This document shows positions 1 to 11,893 of a stretch of DNA of 64,000 nucleotides, in pieces. A program made the position numbers and the translations under genes. The notes beneath the pieces were generated by a model that made no database searches, was not told the origin of the DNA, and saw only the letters and a program-made list of their open reading frames with translations. Every line of letters starts with the position of its first letter. Positions within the stretch are counted from its first letter, which is position 1. Source of the DNA: Coprinopsis marcescibilis (Eukaryota > Basidiomycota > Agaricomycetes > Agaricales > Psathyrellaceae); assembly GCA_004369085.1 (NCBI GenBank), contig ML210146.1, positions 620,001-684,000 of the forward strand. Direction: 5' to 3'.

Positions 1-190
1 GTATCCAAAACAGAGGGTCAACCTCTGCTGAACGCGCTAGAACTCTGGCTCGACGACATGGGGATTTGATATAATATACAGGCGGTGTATTAATACAAAT
101 GCTTTGTGGTTTCTAGTGAACTACATGAGGGTATATAAGTATGGCATTAGGTTGTGGACTACCCTGTGAATATGTTAGTGACGCAAGCAA

Positions 191-1278
191 TTACAGTTCA
201 TCTTTTTCTGTCCTCAGAATTTCCTGTTTTACTTCGGCGACGGATGCGAGACCTGGAAGTACAACCTTCCATGTCGCGCGGGCACCGAGAACTCTGCGCA
301 CTTGATGCTGGATTAGCTCGTGCAGTTTTGGGATATTTGCAAGTTTTGCTCGACTGCCCATTAGCGACGTTGTCGTAAGGTCGAGTACGAAATTAGGTGA
401 GATGCTGAATGTCAGGACCGGAGCTGGTGAAGCGGGACTCGGTGGTGTAAGGGATATCTGCAGGGTCGATCAAGTTAGGGAACGTGCCGGCGGCAACCCT
501 CTGTCGCGTCAAACTCACCGAGGACTTGAATTGCGAAAGGGAAATGGTGAGGGAAATAGGCAACCGTGCAAAGGAAGGGGTGGGGTAGTTGAAGACATAT
601 GATGTTGACAGTGACAGGGATAGTGTATCCGTATATATCGCGTCGAATTCGATTTCCTAGGACTCCGCGTCAACGCATGAACGCCTACTAAACGTGCGAG
701 CTGGCACATACCTGGGGTGCGTCAGGACTATTGGGATCTGGCTCCCGTGTTCGTGCATGGAAAAGTGTCGGCGCAGATACGCCCAAGTCCACAGAATGTA
801 CTTTGATTTGGTCCTACGGGAGGTTAGTACGGCCGACATGCTTGTACAGCTGTGCACGCACAAGGAACCCAGAGGGCCGAATCGTATTGGCATATGCTTC
901 TATTCTTTGCCTCGCAATCTCGTCACCGTCTATTCCAGGCATGTCCCCGCGTAGCTTGGACCTGTAGACGTTGGCAACCTGGGAGAAGTCAGAACGCGCA
1001 CCGGCCACGAGACGAATTGGACAGACCTGTTGGAGGAGGACATTGAACCAGTCAAGCGACTCTGTAAGGTCTATGTCCGACTGGGAATGTGTTTCTGGGG
1101 CTTGCTTGAGATTCCTTTCGAACTGTGGGTGATAAGAGGTGGTTTCGAAGGGGTTCTGTGACGAGTCAAGGAAGAGGTATCTGAGTATTGTGCCCAAAAG
1201 AATGAGAACGGAAAGCTGTCCAAGAATCAAGCCCTGGGTGAAGGTGGGCTGGAATGTGAAGATATAGTTGTTGGACAT
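191..1278 (-). CDS. MMM1: Mmm1, ERMES complex subunit (SMP-domain ER membrane protein)
   Basis: Five exons, complement of 191-457, 519-656, 712-813, 862-978 and 1027-1278, give 291 aa. The protein is the ER-anchored core of the ER-mitochondria encounter structure and moves phospholipids between the two membranes. Seen: a short lumenal N-terminus, one membrane segment at about residues 14-36, then an SMP domain from about residue 72 with the family hallmarks ESLDWFN, NVYRSKLR, TDTLSLSLSTSYVFNYP and MGSRAKLANIPKLHELI. The C-terminus is ATWKVVLPG followed by a short tail. All four introns are GT-AG, 48-61 nt; two are multiples of three and stop-free, so simple gene finders may read through them. 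The start is the Met directly before the conserved SNNYIF segment. It shares a 106-bp divergent promoter region with the next gene. Confidence 0.94.
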
Positions 1279-1384
1279 TTTGCGGGGTAGAGGCCAAAAG
1301 ACCAGACGGAGGGCGTCGCCAGCCTGATGATTTGAATTTTGGCAGAAATCACCTGCCAAATTGGAATTACGCCCGGTCTCACGC

Positions 1385-2904
1385 ATGCCTTCCTCTTTTT
1401 CTGCCATCGTCGATTGGCCAAATGCGCCTCTCACCGACAAGCTCGTTCGCAACGCCCTCAAGCCATTTGATACTCGTTATCTAGACAAGTCAGACGCAGA
1501 CACGCCTCTTTTGCAGTGGTCCAGCTACGACTGCATCAACCATGAATTGCTTCTGACACGGCCAAAGGACGTCCTTGCATCAAGTTACATCTTTCGCAAG
1601 GCTCTCATACGAAAACATTTTTTATCGCGCATAATCCATTCTTATTGCACAAAAAATCCCGACTCAGTCCTCAAACATGCTGCCCCTCTCACGTTCGAGT
1701 TGGAAATTTCCTTTGCCGACGAATTGGACGAAATGTGGACGGATGAGCTTTGGGAGTTGGGAGATCGTCTCGATAACGACGATACTTGGTGGATTCTCAA
1801 GCCGTTAGTAATCTAGAGCCCCTTTGAAACCAATATTGTCGATGGTCTCATTCGCATGCCCAGCGGAATGGCTGATCGCGGCATGGGCATCCGGCTCTTC
1901 GACTCCAAGGATCGTTTGCAGCAGATCTTCGAGGAGTTCGAGGAAGACGAGGACGCAGATGAGGAGTATGCCAGCGACACTGCCGTTGTCACCTCACAGC
2001 TTCGTCACTTCGTGATTCAAGTGCGTCCGTTTTTCTTATAGTATTTCTGTTACTCACAGGCATTCAGGAATACTTGCCAGACCCAATGCTGTTCGATCCT
2101 CGGGAAATCCCTCTCGACGATTTCCCAAAACCATCCTCCCTTCAAGGCCACAAGGTACGGCTGCAATCTTTACCCGCATCGTGCCGCTTTAACTTGTTTT
2201 ACGCAGTTCCATCTGAGGGTGTATTGCGTGGCCACTGGCGCTCTTAAAGTCTACGTATACGACCGAATCTTGGCACTATTCGCGTCTGTTCCCTATGGCA
2301 AGCCCAGGTTGGAGATCACCGAACCGGAGGAACCTCCTTCTATCAATCTGCAGCCCCATCTCACAAACACTTCTTTGCAATCCCATCGGGGAGAAGAAGG
2401 AGTTAGGTTGCTAAACGAATTAATCGGCTGCCAGGTGCTATCCGGCGACCAGGATGAGCAAACGTTTACTGAAGAGGATCTTGCAAGCATAACTCACCAG
2501 ATCGGCGATGTTTTAGCCGAGACTTTCAAGGCTGGGCTTGAGAACCCTATCTACTTCCAGGTTAGCCCTAACCTATCAATGCGTTGTTTGCCTGCTGAAG
2601 TGTCCTCCGATAGCCCATTCCCAACGCCTTTGAACTATACGGCGTGGATTTCTTGGTTATGCATCAGCCACAAGATGCATCGAATACTTTTGCAGTCAAG
2701 CTGCTTGAAATCAACGCAGAACCAGCCGTCGAGTTGACAGGTCCTCGTTTAACGTGGATCCTGGAAGATTTGTTCACGTCGATCGCTCAGGTTGGTGTAA
2801 AGCCATTCTTCGAATCTGAAGAAGATGAGAAGGAGTGGCCTGTTGGTGAGACTCGTTATCACCTATTCAAATGCCTCAGCACCTCGACAAGACAATGGGA
2901 CTAA
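1385..2904 (+). CDS. Tubulin-tyrosine-ligase-like ATP-grasp protein (Pby1 type)
   Basis: Exons 1385-1803, 1864-2020, 2068-2154, 2207-2560 and 2614-2904 give 435 aa. Seen: the TTL-family sequence WWILKPGMADRGMGIRLF spans the first splice junction (AAGCC joined to CGGAATGG). It is followed by an acidic loop, then RVYCVATGALKVYVYDR, and near the C-terminus FELYGVDFLV and LLEINAEPAVELTG, which carry the metal and ATP ligands of this ATP-grasp fold. Known: fungal members resemble yeast Pby1, a P-body associated protein; whether they ligate tyrosine to tubulin is unproven, and the SurE-like half of yeast Pby1 is not seen here. The start is the first ATG after the open upstream frame. All introns are GT-AG. 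Confidence 0.88.
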
Positions 2905-2965
2905 CACCAATTGTCGCCATAATGTATATGTACATGTCAAATATAAGCGAAATGTATCGAAAATA

Positions 2966-2988
2966 GTGTTGCCGCGACTCGAGTCGTC
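2966..2988 (+). repeat. Left terminal inverted repeat
   Basis: This is the 23-bp left arm of the element at 2966-3369; it pairs with 3347-3369 with two mismatches. Confidence 0.8.
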
Positions 2989-3346
2989 CCATCCCATCAT
3001 AAACCAGTATTTACCCTCCCATTGCTTTCCCTCACTGTGTTGCAACTTCAAAGTAATACTTGAGTGATTAAAATGTGTTTGAGCAATGTATTATGGAGTA
3101 ATACTGATTATACAGAGCAATCCTCGGCATGGAGGCCATCGACTCGGTTTTTCGGAGCAATCAGCTCGAGTCGTTCGAGTCGCTCAGTTGTGTAACTGAT
3201 AGGATTTCAACTAATAAGATTTCGTGCACCGAGAATATGCAATTAGCGACTCCTTATCATTCATTTTGTACAGCACAAGTTGGATTTTTACTTGATCATT
3301 GGTGTTGAACGCAGGAGTCACTTTACTGCCATGAGTCGGGAAATCA

Positions 3347-3369
3347 GACGAGCCGAGTCGCGGCAACAC
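3347..3369 (-). repeat. Right terminal inverted repeat
   Basis: This is the right arm of the element, complementary to 2966-2988 and followed by the TA duplication at 3370-3371. Confidence 0.8.
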
Positions 3370-3550
3370 TAATCGAAAACCTGCGAGTATGAGCTCTGGT
3401 GCGTGCTACCAGTACGAAGATGAGCAGGTTAATTGCGAGTCTGGGCTTCTGCCATGGTGCTGATACAACACACACAGTAGATTCGACGTTTAAAGAGCTT
3501 ATTAGTATTGATTCAAGCGCTAAATGTCGAGTACTTGTGGACACCATCCA

Positions 3551-6500
3551 TCATCGTGTTCTAGCTGCGAATAGTCCCAACCTATCCTTATCTTCCCGCT
3601 CCTCGATCTGCTTGATAGCCTCAAACACTGCTCCAAGTGTAAGCCACGCGAAACTTTGTGCGCCGAATTCAGAACCCTTGTCTAATGAAACCAGCCAAGC
3701 GAACCATGAGCGTGTGAGATAATCCTCTTCAGTATCATGCCTTCCACCCTCGAGAATCTCCCTAATCCCCTTCACCAAGCTATCCGTCGCTTCCCTGAGC
3801 TTCGACATCATATCTTTCCGTTTCCTCGGCTGAGAAGTTTGCTGGCCAATGGTGCCCATGAAGATTTCCTCCTCGGTTAAAGAGGAGTTCCTTCCAGGAG
3901 CAATTGCGTGGTTGTAGCTAATTTGCTCCAATTCCCCCACATATCGATCGTAAAGATTCTCTCCATCCTCGAAAAGACGATCACTGAAGGGCTCCTCGGT
4001 AGCGATGAACTCTTGAACCCGTTGTTCGATCCGACGGTAATGTGGATCCAAGCCAAGTGAGGATATGTCCGCATCTTGTTTTTGTTCACGGGCCCTTTGC
4101 CTTCGTCGACGACTTTGCACTCGGGTGGCACCAAGCATCGAGTTTTGTTCGACTGGCAGTGTGATAGACCTAAAAAGTTTGCCGATAGCATGTTTGCTCT
4201 TGTAATACTTTGAGGGATCCAAGTTTTGAACAGTTTCAGGTGCATTCCAGTCGGGTTTGAGGTTGTGTTTCAACTTGGGGATCGTGGTGCGTGCAACAGG
4301 GTTGCCAGACTTGGGGTAATCCACGGCATCGCTATGAAGATTGGCCAATTTGATACAATCTGGATCTTGTATGCCCTGTTCGCTCTGGTCTGCGATAATG
4401 AGCCAGTTGATAGCGACCATACCGAGAACCTGAAAGTAACGTCATGCACTGAACAGGACAGGGAACGTAGATATAACTGCGACTTACGTCTGATAGGATG
4501 TATTCCATCACAAACTCTGCGACATCATCCATCGTACTCTTGCGATTCAGAACCTTGCGTTGCGCAGGGGCATAATTGGAAGGCGGGAAAGTCCCCTGGC
4601 TCGGCTGGAAGCCTGAAAGCTTTGGATCCGACAGAGGGATTAAGTTGTATATATCCCCGTCGAGATCTCCTCCTCCTAAACACGAGGGTAGTGGTCGTTT
4701 TCCTTGCACAAGAAGTTGATCACATAATGCTATATTGAAACGATAAGTCACATACCACGCACACTGAAAACAACAGTATTTGCAAGCGGCTCCTTTTCAA
4801 GCAGTGATCCTTGGGGAGGCCGACCAATCGCATGGACTACTTGAATGTCTCCGGGATGTATGGTGGGCGAGCGCGAGATTAAAATAGGCCCTTCCAGATA
4901 GATGCCCTTGTCGTTGATGGGTTTCACATATGCGAATATCTGGTCTGGCTCCAGAATTCCATGAATATCGGCAACACCCACCAATGTCCAAGCCCCAGGT
5001 ATGGGTATACGGGCATGATTTTTGAGCTGTCGCAAGATGTGGTTTATGGCGAATTCTATAGACTTGGTGTAAAAGGCATCCTCTTGAAGAGCCGATATCC
5101 CGAGCTTGTTCAAGCTGAGAAGCAACGATGGTACCCTAAAACCCGATCCAAGACCGTGGGTTTCCAACATAGTTGCAGCCGAATGGAGGGACCTTGCTGC
5201 TAGTTTTGTTTCATGTTCCGCTTTATCTTGAAAGTGTTTGAATGTGGAATACGGAACTCCCAGGCCTTCCATCAACATGATCAGCGGTCGGTTGAGGAAG
5301 TATTGTGTTGGCCTGTCGAAAGAACGGGCGATTTCGATGGCTTGAGAATTTGGGGCTTCAAATTTGATCATCGAAGGGCGAAGGCAGATGATGTTGCCCT
5401 GTAACCGAGGATCCACGGATAACATCCCCTTCGATCCCATGAACCTGACCTGGTACGCGGCTGGATAACCCCTGAGCGCCCTTGCTCTCCGTTTTGTCTG
5501 CTTGAGTTGAAACCAGATATTCTGTGCAAGTTCAGAAGATAATGTCCCAACACCATCTGTAAAGCAATACTTTAATCCAGATGCTTCATCAACAACTTCG
5601 ATGTCGTGACCGTGATGGATCTCCTCGACGTCAATGGTACATGCGTCCGTGGCCGTAAACGATTGCGATAACCTGGCGGCATATCTGGCGGGGCAATTCA
5701 TCAGCTTGGGATCCGACACCAAACCATCGAATGTCCCAAGACTGGCAATAATTGACTGGGTAGTGACCAGTCCATGCTTGGGATCGGTAAACGGCTTCAC
5801 GAACCTGACAAGTCGATTAGTTGCAAGAAGCAAAGGAGTAATCGCATACCTACCAGACGGAGTGTTCTTTGAGGGCAGATTGTGAATATGCCAGAAATTT
5901 GAATTGCCGCTTCGCAATGACCAAGCCTCGCAAAAGTAACGACCCAAACCGCTCTCGAATGAAGGCCCCATGATCGATTTCTCGGTCGCTTGATCTGTAT
6001 TGTAGCCTGCCTTCATCGGTGAAGGTGACTCGAAGGAAGGATTCATGGTGGTTTGAGTCGTACGCTCGTATGACCCTGTTCGAACGTTCAGGAAAAGGGC
6101 CTTCTAAGAAAACGGCCGTAGGAGTGACGACGACATGTAACGATTGGCATAAGCTTCCATCTGTTGGCATCAAAGGGAGGTCATGTGCGGTTTTGGAGTA
6201 TTCGTCCTGGGTTATTCGAAAACAGTCTCTGACGGACTGATTTGACTTGTCATCAGCCTCGTCACTGTGGAACATCGCAGTAACTTTGGTTCGGAACGTC
6301 CTTAGCATCGCAGCTGTCGTTTCTTTTCCTTCCCTTGCTAGCTTGTCGATATCGGGGAGGATGTCCAACATCTCTTTGACGTCTGCGGCACGGCTTCGGA
6401 CTATTGCTTCGACCTGATAGGCCACGCTCCACGGGAGCTTGCGAGTCCAATTCTCGTATTCCTCCATGGCTTCCTCTGAGAACAACCCCCGTCTGACGAT

Positions 6501-7397
6501 GGGCCATTCATCTCCGACCCGTAAGGCCCTGGCGTTGGCAATTTTCCCTAAATGTTGAAGACGATCCAGCCCGCTTCGCCCGTCCTTGAACACAAGCCTC
6601 ACCACCAAGGATGCAAACGGGGCAACACGTTCGTGATTGGGGATGGTCGGCAAATATGACAGCGAACGACGGAGAGGGGTTTTGTCGTCCAGCAATCTCG
6701 AAAAAAGGTCTTCTAAACTGTGTCCAGGTTCGAGTTCGTAAGCCGGGGGATCGTATAGGGAAAACACGACTACTGTTTGCTGATCGAGATATCTGTGACC
6801 AGACATGGATTCGATAGATGAGATGCGAATTGCGATGATGTATTTCTTCCCATCGCTTCCAGAAAACTTGATTCTGAATTGGCGCCGCTCTTCATCGAAA
6901 CATATAATGCAATCGGTGGGGGAGTCTTCTGCCTCGATGGAAATCGCACCATCACGACATTCCCAACCAAATTGAACAGTTTCAATTGGAATTTGCTCTG
7001 CGGACAGCTGATGCGCTCGTCGTTCTTCTTCCTCGATGACGGCGGGATCTCGATAAGGAATAAGTCGTATTGTTTGCAGAACATCTGTGCGGGGTTTGGT
7101 CTGTTTGCTAGGGCCGAACCAAACTTCCTTCCCGCCAAGTTGTATGGTTTTCAGACTTCCCGTGCCGCCATATAGTTGGAGGAATCGGTTTGATAACTCC
7201 ACATCCGGAAGGGTCAAAAATCCATAGCCACCGTGCTTCCAGAGTCCCATTCGCTTGTTCTTCCCTAACTGGACGTGGAAATTGAAGGGGGAGTCGAGGG
7301 GATCCAGGAAATCGGGGCCGTGGAGATGTGAAGCTAAGTGTTGGATAATCTGTGTTTTATCGGAGTAGAAATTCAGGTTCTTCATGTAAATCTCCAT
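3551..7397 (-). CDS. RNA-dependent RNA polymerase (RNAi/quelling type)
   Basis: Exons complement of 3551-4429, 4488-4702, 4756-5804 and 5854-7397 give 1228 aa. It copies single-stranded RNA into double-stranded RNA for Dicer in the RNA-silencing pathway (QDE-1/Rdp1 family). Seen: FLAYSQSALKEHSVWFVKPF across the first junction, FTDGVGTLS, VRFMGSKGMLSVDPRL, and the catalytic double-psi beta-barrel motif GGGDLDGD with the three Asp at about residues 877, 879 and 881. Downstream are NWLIIADQS and HSDAVDYPKSG, usual for the family. The C-terminal helical region ends in SWFAWLVSLDKGSEFGAQSF. The start was placed at MEIYMKNL because RdRPs of this type begin with a short RRM-like segment; an in-frame Met 11 codons upstream is possible. 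All three introns are GT-AG and the catalytic triad is intact. Confidence 0.94.
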
Positions 7398-7641
7398 TAT
7401 GCCTGTCAGGGACTGCTGAAAGGCGAGCAAGAGAGGTAAAGTGCCATTTCAAAAGGTTGAAAGCTTTTATCTGATTCCGCACGGAGGATAAGCGCCTTGA
7501 TCCTGTGACAAGGTCATGGGACCGGATATCCAAGCATGTTCTTCTTAACAGCGCAGAATGAGTATAGGGGTAGACCAGCGCACACATAATGCAAGGTCTG
7601 GCTTAAACAAGACTGGGCATAATAGATGGCTGTACTTGGAT

Positions 7642-8004
7642 CTACCGAAGAGTCGGCAGAATCTGGCGAAGCTCTCTACGGCAGACCTTCAAGCGCTCCT
7701 CAAGCAAATCCTACGGTCATCAGATTCTCGCTATTGCTATTGCAGAGAAGATACTCACCGCATCTTGCAAACGGGGAATGCGCTCGATTTCTGAGCGAAT
7801 CCAGGCCAGCGTTTCCTTCCTCGTCACGGGATCCTTGATGCCTGTAGGAGATAGTTGCAGCAGTGGGCACTGGTTGAGGATTAGCACAAACGACGGACCT
7901 CTTGAAGCCCGTATTGAGTGTCTGTATAGATTGAGGAATTGTTGGTTCAAAATAAAATGCTTGAGTGTGAGCCGCTTGGTTGAATCGAGAACAACGCGAT
8001 GCAT
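7642..8004 (-). CDS. LYRM2: LYR-motif mitochondrial protein, LYRM2 type
   Basis: Three exons, complement of 7642-7710, 7759-7841 and 7899-8004, give 85 aa. Seen: LTLKHFILNQQFLNLYRHSI holds the LYR tripeptide and the flanking LKxF pattern of the LYRM2 subfamily. It is followed by DPVTRKETLAWIRSEIERI and a basic amphipathic tail, LLEERLKVCRRELRQIL. Known: LYR proteins are small mitochondrial matrix factors that bind acyl-carrier protein and assist respiratory-complex or Fe-S assembly; LYRM2 is linked to complex I. The first donor is GTCCGT, weaker than usual, but the junction restores a continuous helix. The gene lies upstream of the RdRP on the same strand and is divergent from the 4E-T-like gene, with only 41 bp between start codons. 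Confidence 0.88.
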
Positions 8005-8045
8005 TTTCAGAGACAAGTTGGTGACAACGCGGCGGCAAGGACAAC

Positions 8046-11000
8046 ATGAAATCAGCGGCTGTGATAACCATTTCAATGCCCGCGCCAGGTGGTGCATTCA
8101 CAACCCAAACTCAACGTCCAGTTCCTCCACAACATCGACAACGACGACCTCTACATCCACTTCAAGTCATGCCACACGACGACGGTTCCGAGAACAAAAA
8201 CGTGGATGGCCTGGCTGCCTCTCTGGCAGCAGCGACTATCGAAAATCCCTCCCCCTCCCCCAATGACTCAAACCTTGTTAAATCGCCACAAGCATGGAAT
8301 GCATCGTCGACAACTTCGAGGATATACACCCGTGCACAGTTACTGAGTCTTCACGACTCGCCCCTGGTCAAACCACCAGCAGATATGCCAGATTTGAAGA
8401 CCTGGTTTGGGTAGGTTTCATCATTTCTTTCTGCACCCCAATTTGATCTTTTCTCCTCGTTACAGAGTCGAAAACGAACAGAGTCTATCAAAAAAGGACC
8501 CAGACGCATCGACACCGAGTGGAACAAGAGACAGGCGGTAAATTGTGACGAAACCACTTGTGCCCCAACCCCTCTGACTTTGATCCCCTTTAGCTTTCGA
8601 CGGGATTACGAGGACGGTGGTAATTACCCATTGTTTCCTTCAGTAAACCTGCGTTGACATTTTCATTATGTGTCCATAGAAACCCCTGCCAGGACTTCCT
8701 TTCGGACAACCGTTACACAGCCGTCACAAATGGGCAACTTTAAGCATCAATCCTTGCGTGAACGGGACAAAGAGAGAGACAGGGACGGAGACAAAGATCG
8801 GGAACGAGATACGAGAGACAAGGAAGGGCAAGAGCGATTGCGAAATGTTTGTCTTTTCTTCTTTCGGTACTACCCAGTGAAAATTGGTCTTGACGGTCTG
8901 TGTTCGCAGCTTTCCGATAAGTACGACCGAGATCGTATGGGTATTGCATCGACTGGTTCTAGGAACAAAGATAGAGATGGCGCACATCCGAGCTCTACTG
9001 CAGGCCGGAGTGCGCAAACAGCCGGTACAGCAGCATCATCCAGACGGAACGAGCCGCGAGACGGTGCTAAGCGCAAAGCTGCCGAGTCCGGTGACGATTG
9101 GAGACGAGGTATGAAGCTCACCATAAGTCGACAACAATCTTCTAATTACCTCACAGGTGGAAACGATACATCTCGTTCTACTCGGGACGAACGTAAGTTT
9201 CACTTACTATCGGGTTTACTTCTTTTACACACCACCTTTTCAGGCTCTGAGCCCAGCAGGAGAGATCGCGACGAACGAGAGAGTGGGCGTTCTCGACCAC
9301 GCGATACCTCCCGCTCTCGTCCTGAACCTACTCGCAGGGATCGGGAAGATGCAAGAGCGAGAGACAAAGACGATTCGAGGCGCGATCGTGACAAGGACGA
9401 TGACGAGGATGCGCGTCACTGGAGAGACGACGGTAAACGCGACGAACGCATGACAGCTCGTCGTGCTCGAGAAAGACAGGCTGGGGATAGCTGGGAGCCT
9501 TCTAACGAACGAGACAGACGGTGGGCAGCTGAAGATCGTGACGGACGCTACAAGAGGCCCAACGGCCGCGAAAGACGACCCGGGCAGGATGAAACCAAAG
9601 AAAGAGACGAGCGTAGAGAGCGAGAGAAAGAGAAGGAACCTGCCTGGATGGACACTTATGTTCCAAGTGAACCGTTACCTGGTATACTCGGTGGCAAAAC
9701 AACAGAGGGCGAATTGGACAGCATACAAGTGTGGAAGAAGGGGATGAAAGACAAGGAGAATCAAGAGAAAGATAAAGACAAGGGTGCAGATAGCGAAGTC
9801 GAAGACAGGAAGTCGGAAGTCCAATCAGCTAGTATCAACTCCACACAGCTGGATGAAATCCAAATGTTCCGACTCATGATGCAGAAAGAAAAGGACAAGC
9901 GAGAGACTGACATCGTACAAGACACTTCCCACACGCCATCCCATACCACTATTCACCCCGACAGCTGTGAGTTCGAACAGGTGCACATTCTTGAAGTTGC
10001 TAATGACGGTTCTCTACAGCCCTTCCCAGCACAGCTGTCGCCGAACACGCCCAAGTTGTTCTACCAACAGCAGCATCTGGAGCCTCCGCTCATCAGGAGC
10101 AAGACAAAGGGGCGATGGGCCCCGACGTACACATGTCTCAAACGGTACATGCGAACCACGTATCTCAGCCTTACTCTCAGGACAACCGTTTGCTTCAGAC
10201 CGCACCGCATCTACCCAGCACCACTGCGAATGGCAACGCACCCTCTGAACACTTTGTACCTCCTGCCGGTTCAAGACTTCTTGCCCTCGGTCGCGGTCCC
10301 AAACCATCCCCTCAAACCCAGAACCCAACTCTACAGGCCCCAGCCCCGAAAGGTACGGTATATATCCTATCTCAATGCTTTTACTGACTTCACTTTTACT
10401 GGACTTTTTCGCGTTCTCACTTCAGATGCAAATGTGTTTTCAGTAGCGGGTCCAACACGGAATCAACCTTCTAGAGGTGGTGGTGTAGGGTTTAGTCCCT
10501 TCGAAGAAGCGGCAGCGGCAGCAGCAGCAGCAGCCCAACTGCAAGTTTCCCATGGCTCGTTGCACCATCCTGAGTCACAGCAACGTTTGCAGCTAGATCG
10601 GCCTTCTAACTCGCAGTATACTTCTGTGACTCCGGACAGCGCACTTGCCGAACTCAATTCCAATGGATATAATGCTACCAAAGGCAGCCGGTTCGCCAAA
10701 TTTTTCGATGGAAAGACAAGGGATGGTCCCTCTTCGGCAAAGTCGCATAGTCCTGTCGGGTTCGCTTCTTCTTCCCCTATTCCTGGACCAAGACTCGATC
10801 AAGGAAGCTACGGGCCGCCGCCTAGCAACCAGGAAGAAAGGCGCACGGTTGACGAGCTCTTTGCGATGCTCAGCAACTCTCAGGTGCGAAGTTTAGCTCC
10901 TAAAAGACTTTGCATGAAAGCTGATTGTAGGCCTATCATAATATACAGAACCCTAACATTGGCGTTGGCCTGACAGGCTTGCAGCCAGGTCCGGGAGGCT

Positions 11001-11893
11001 TTAACGGGCACCCTAACCTTCAAACGATCCAACATCCCCATCACCAGAACGTCAACCGAGTTGAGTCCTTGTACGATAGCCGCCTCGATGACCGAAGCTT
11101 TATTCCAAACGACATGGTCCCTGGTCTACGAACATTCCCTCCTCCCCGAGTCCGCGAACCATACCCAGACGAAGATGCCATTCTCCATCTGCAGCGTCTC
11201 TCTCAGCAACATCAACAACAACAACAACTGCACCATCGAAACGACCCATCGTTCTCTGGGCCCTTGAACCCGCTGTTTAACCAACAACCCCATCGCTCGA
11301 TGCCAGTGCAACAGCCTCAATTTAGATCCAATGTAGTCCCTCCTGGTCCGCATCAACTTCTTCAACAGAACCCGCAACGATTCCCGCCTGGCCTGGCAAA
11401 CCTTGGCAATCGACCACCTCATTCTGACCCATCCCAGTTCATTGGTCTGCCTGGGGTTAATCAACTCCCTGGCCTATCCAACAATAACCAAGTGCCACAG
11501 CAATATAACAACTTTAACAACAATAATATTCAGTATAATGCGGCACAATTCCGAGCGGGGTTGCCTCCAATCAACTTGCACCAAGGAGGCTCACATCTAC
11601 CGTTGAATATCGCCCAGAACGACCCTCGTCTAACGAACCAACACTTTAACCCAGGAGTTGTTGGAGGAATCGGGCTGGGCGGACAGCGCATTCCAAACAA
11701 TGGGATCGGCGTCCAGCAGCGACCGGGGCCTCATCTGCAAGGCGCCCAGCTTGGTTTGCGCCCTCAACAAAGCCAGGTTCCGCACCATCTCCTACCACAT
11801 ATGCACCCTTCCAATGTCCCGACCCAGCATTCCAACAACCAACCGGCCCAGGACCTGATGGCACTCCTCATGGGTGGCACGCGCGTTGAATAG
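8046..11893 (+). CDS. eIF4E-binding protein, 4E-T-like translational repressor
   Basis: Ten exons: 8046-8410, 8466-8537, 8594-8619, 8680-8846, 8910-9108, 9157-9192, 9244-9966, 10020-10352, 10426-10883 and 10949-11893, giving 1107 aa. Seen: the canonical eIF4E-binding motif YTRAQLL at residues 94-100, followed by LSDKYDRDRMG as in 4E-T. A very long Arg/Asp/Glu/Lys-rich region comes next, then GSRLLALGRG, KGSRFAKFFDGK (like the GSRFSRWF box of 4E-T), a run of nine Ala, and a long Gln/Asn/Pro-rich tail. Known: 4E-T proteins recruit cap-bound eIF4E to P-bodies and repress translation; the low-complexity tail fits phase separation. A second possible start (MPAPGGA) lies at 8076. The identity rests on the motifs; most of the protein is disordered and poorly conserved. 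Confidence 0.82.

Larger units (their letters stand above)
2966..3369. mobile_element. MITE-like non-autonomous DNA element with 23-bp TIRs and TA target duplication
   Basis: The left end, GTGTTGCCGCGACTCGAG continuing to 2988, is matched in inverted orientation by 3347-3369. The two 23-bp arms are identical except for two adjacent bases. Both ends are flanked by TA (2964-2965 and 3370-3371), the target-site duplication typical of Tc1/mariner-type elements. GAGTCG or its complement recurs inside (about 3138, 3167-3182 and 3333). No transposase frame is present. It lies between the 3' ends of two convergent genes. The assignment to Tc1/mariner is inferred from the TA duplication only. Confidence 0.75.
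2905..3550. other. Intergenic region between convergent genes, filled by a TIR element
   Basis: No coding potential was seen. Most of the interval is the 404-bp inverted-repeat element listed separately; the rest would be the 3' ends of the TTL-like gene and the RdRP gene. Confidence 0.7.

Noticed and set aside
814..861. Apparent continuation of the Mmm1 frame to a stop at 814
   Set aside because: The conserved SMP sequence resumes only after a GT-AG intron (814-861) in the next exon, so the stop is intronic.
7700..8101. Single-exon minus-strand frames of 125-133 codons over the LYRM2 locus
   Set aside because: They run through two introns; only the spliced 85-aa LYR protein shows family conservation.
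10463..10699. Alanine-rich frame opposite the 4E-T-like gene
   Set aside because: Its run of Ala is the antisense reading of the GCAGCAGC repeat that encodes the poly-Ala tract on the plus strand.
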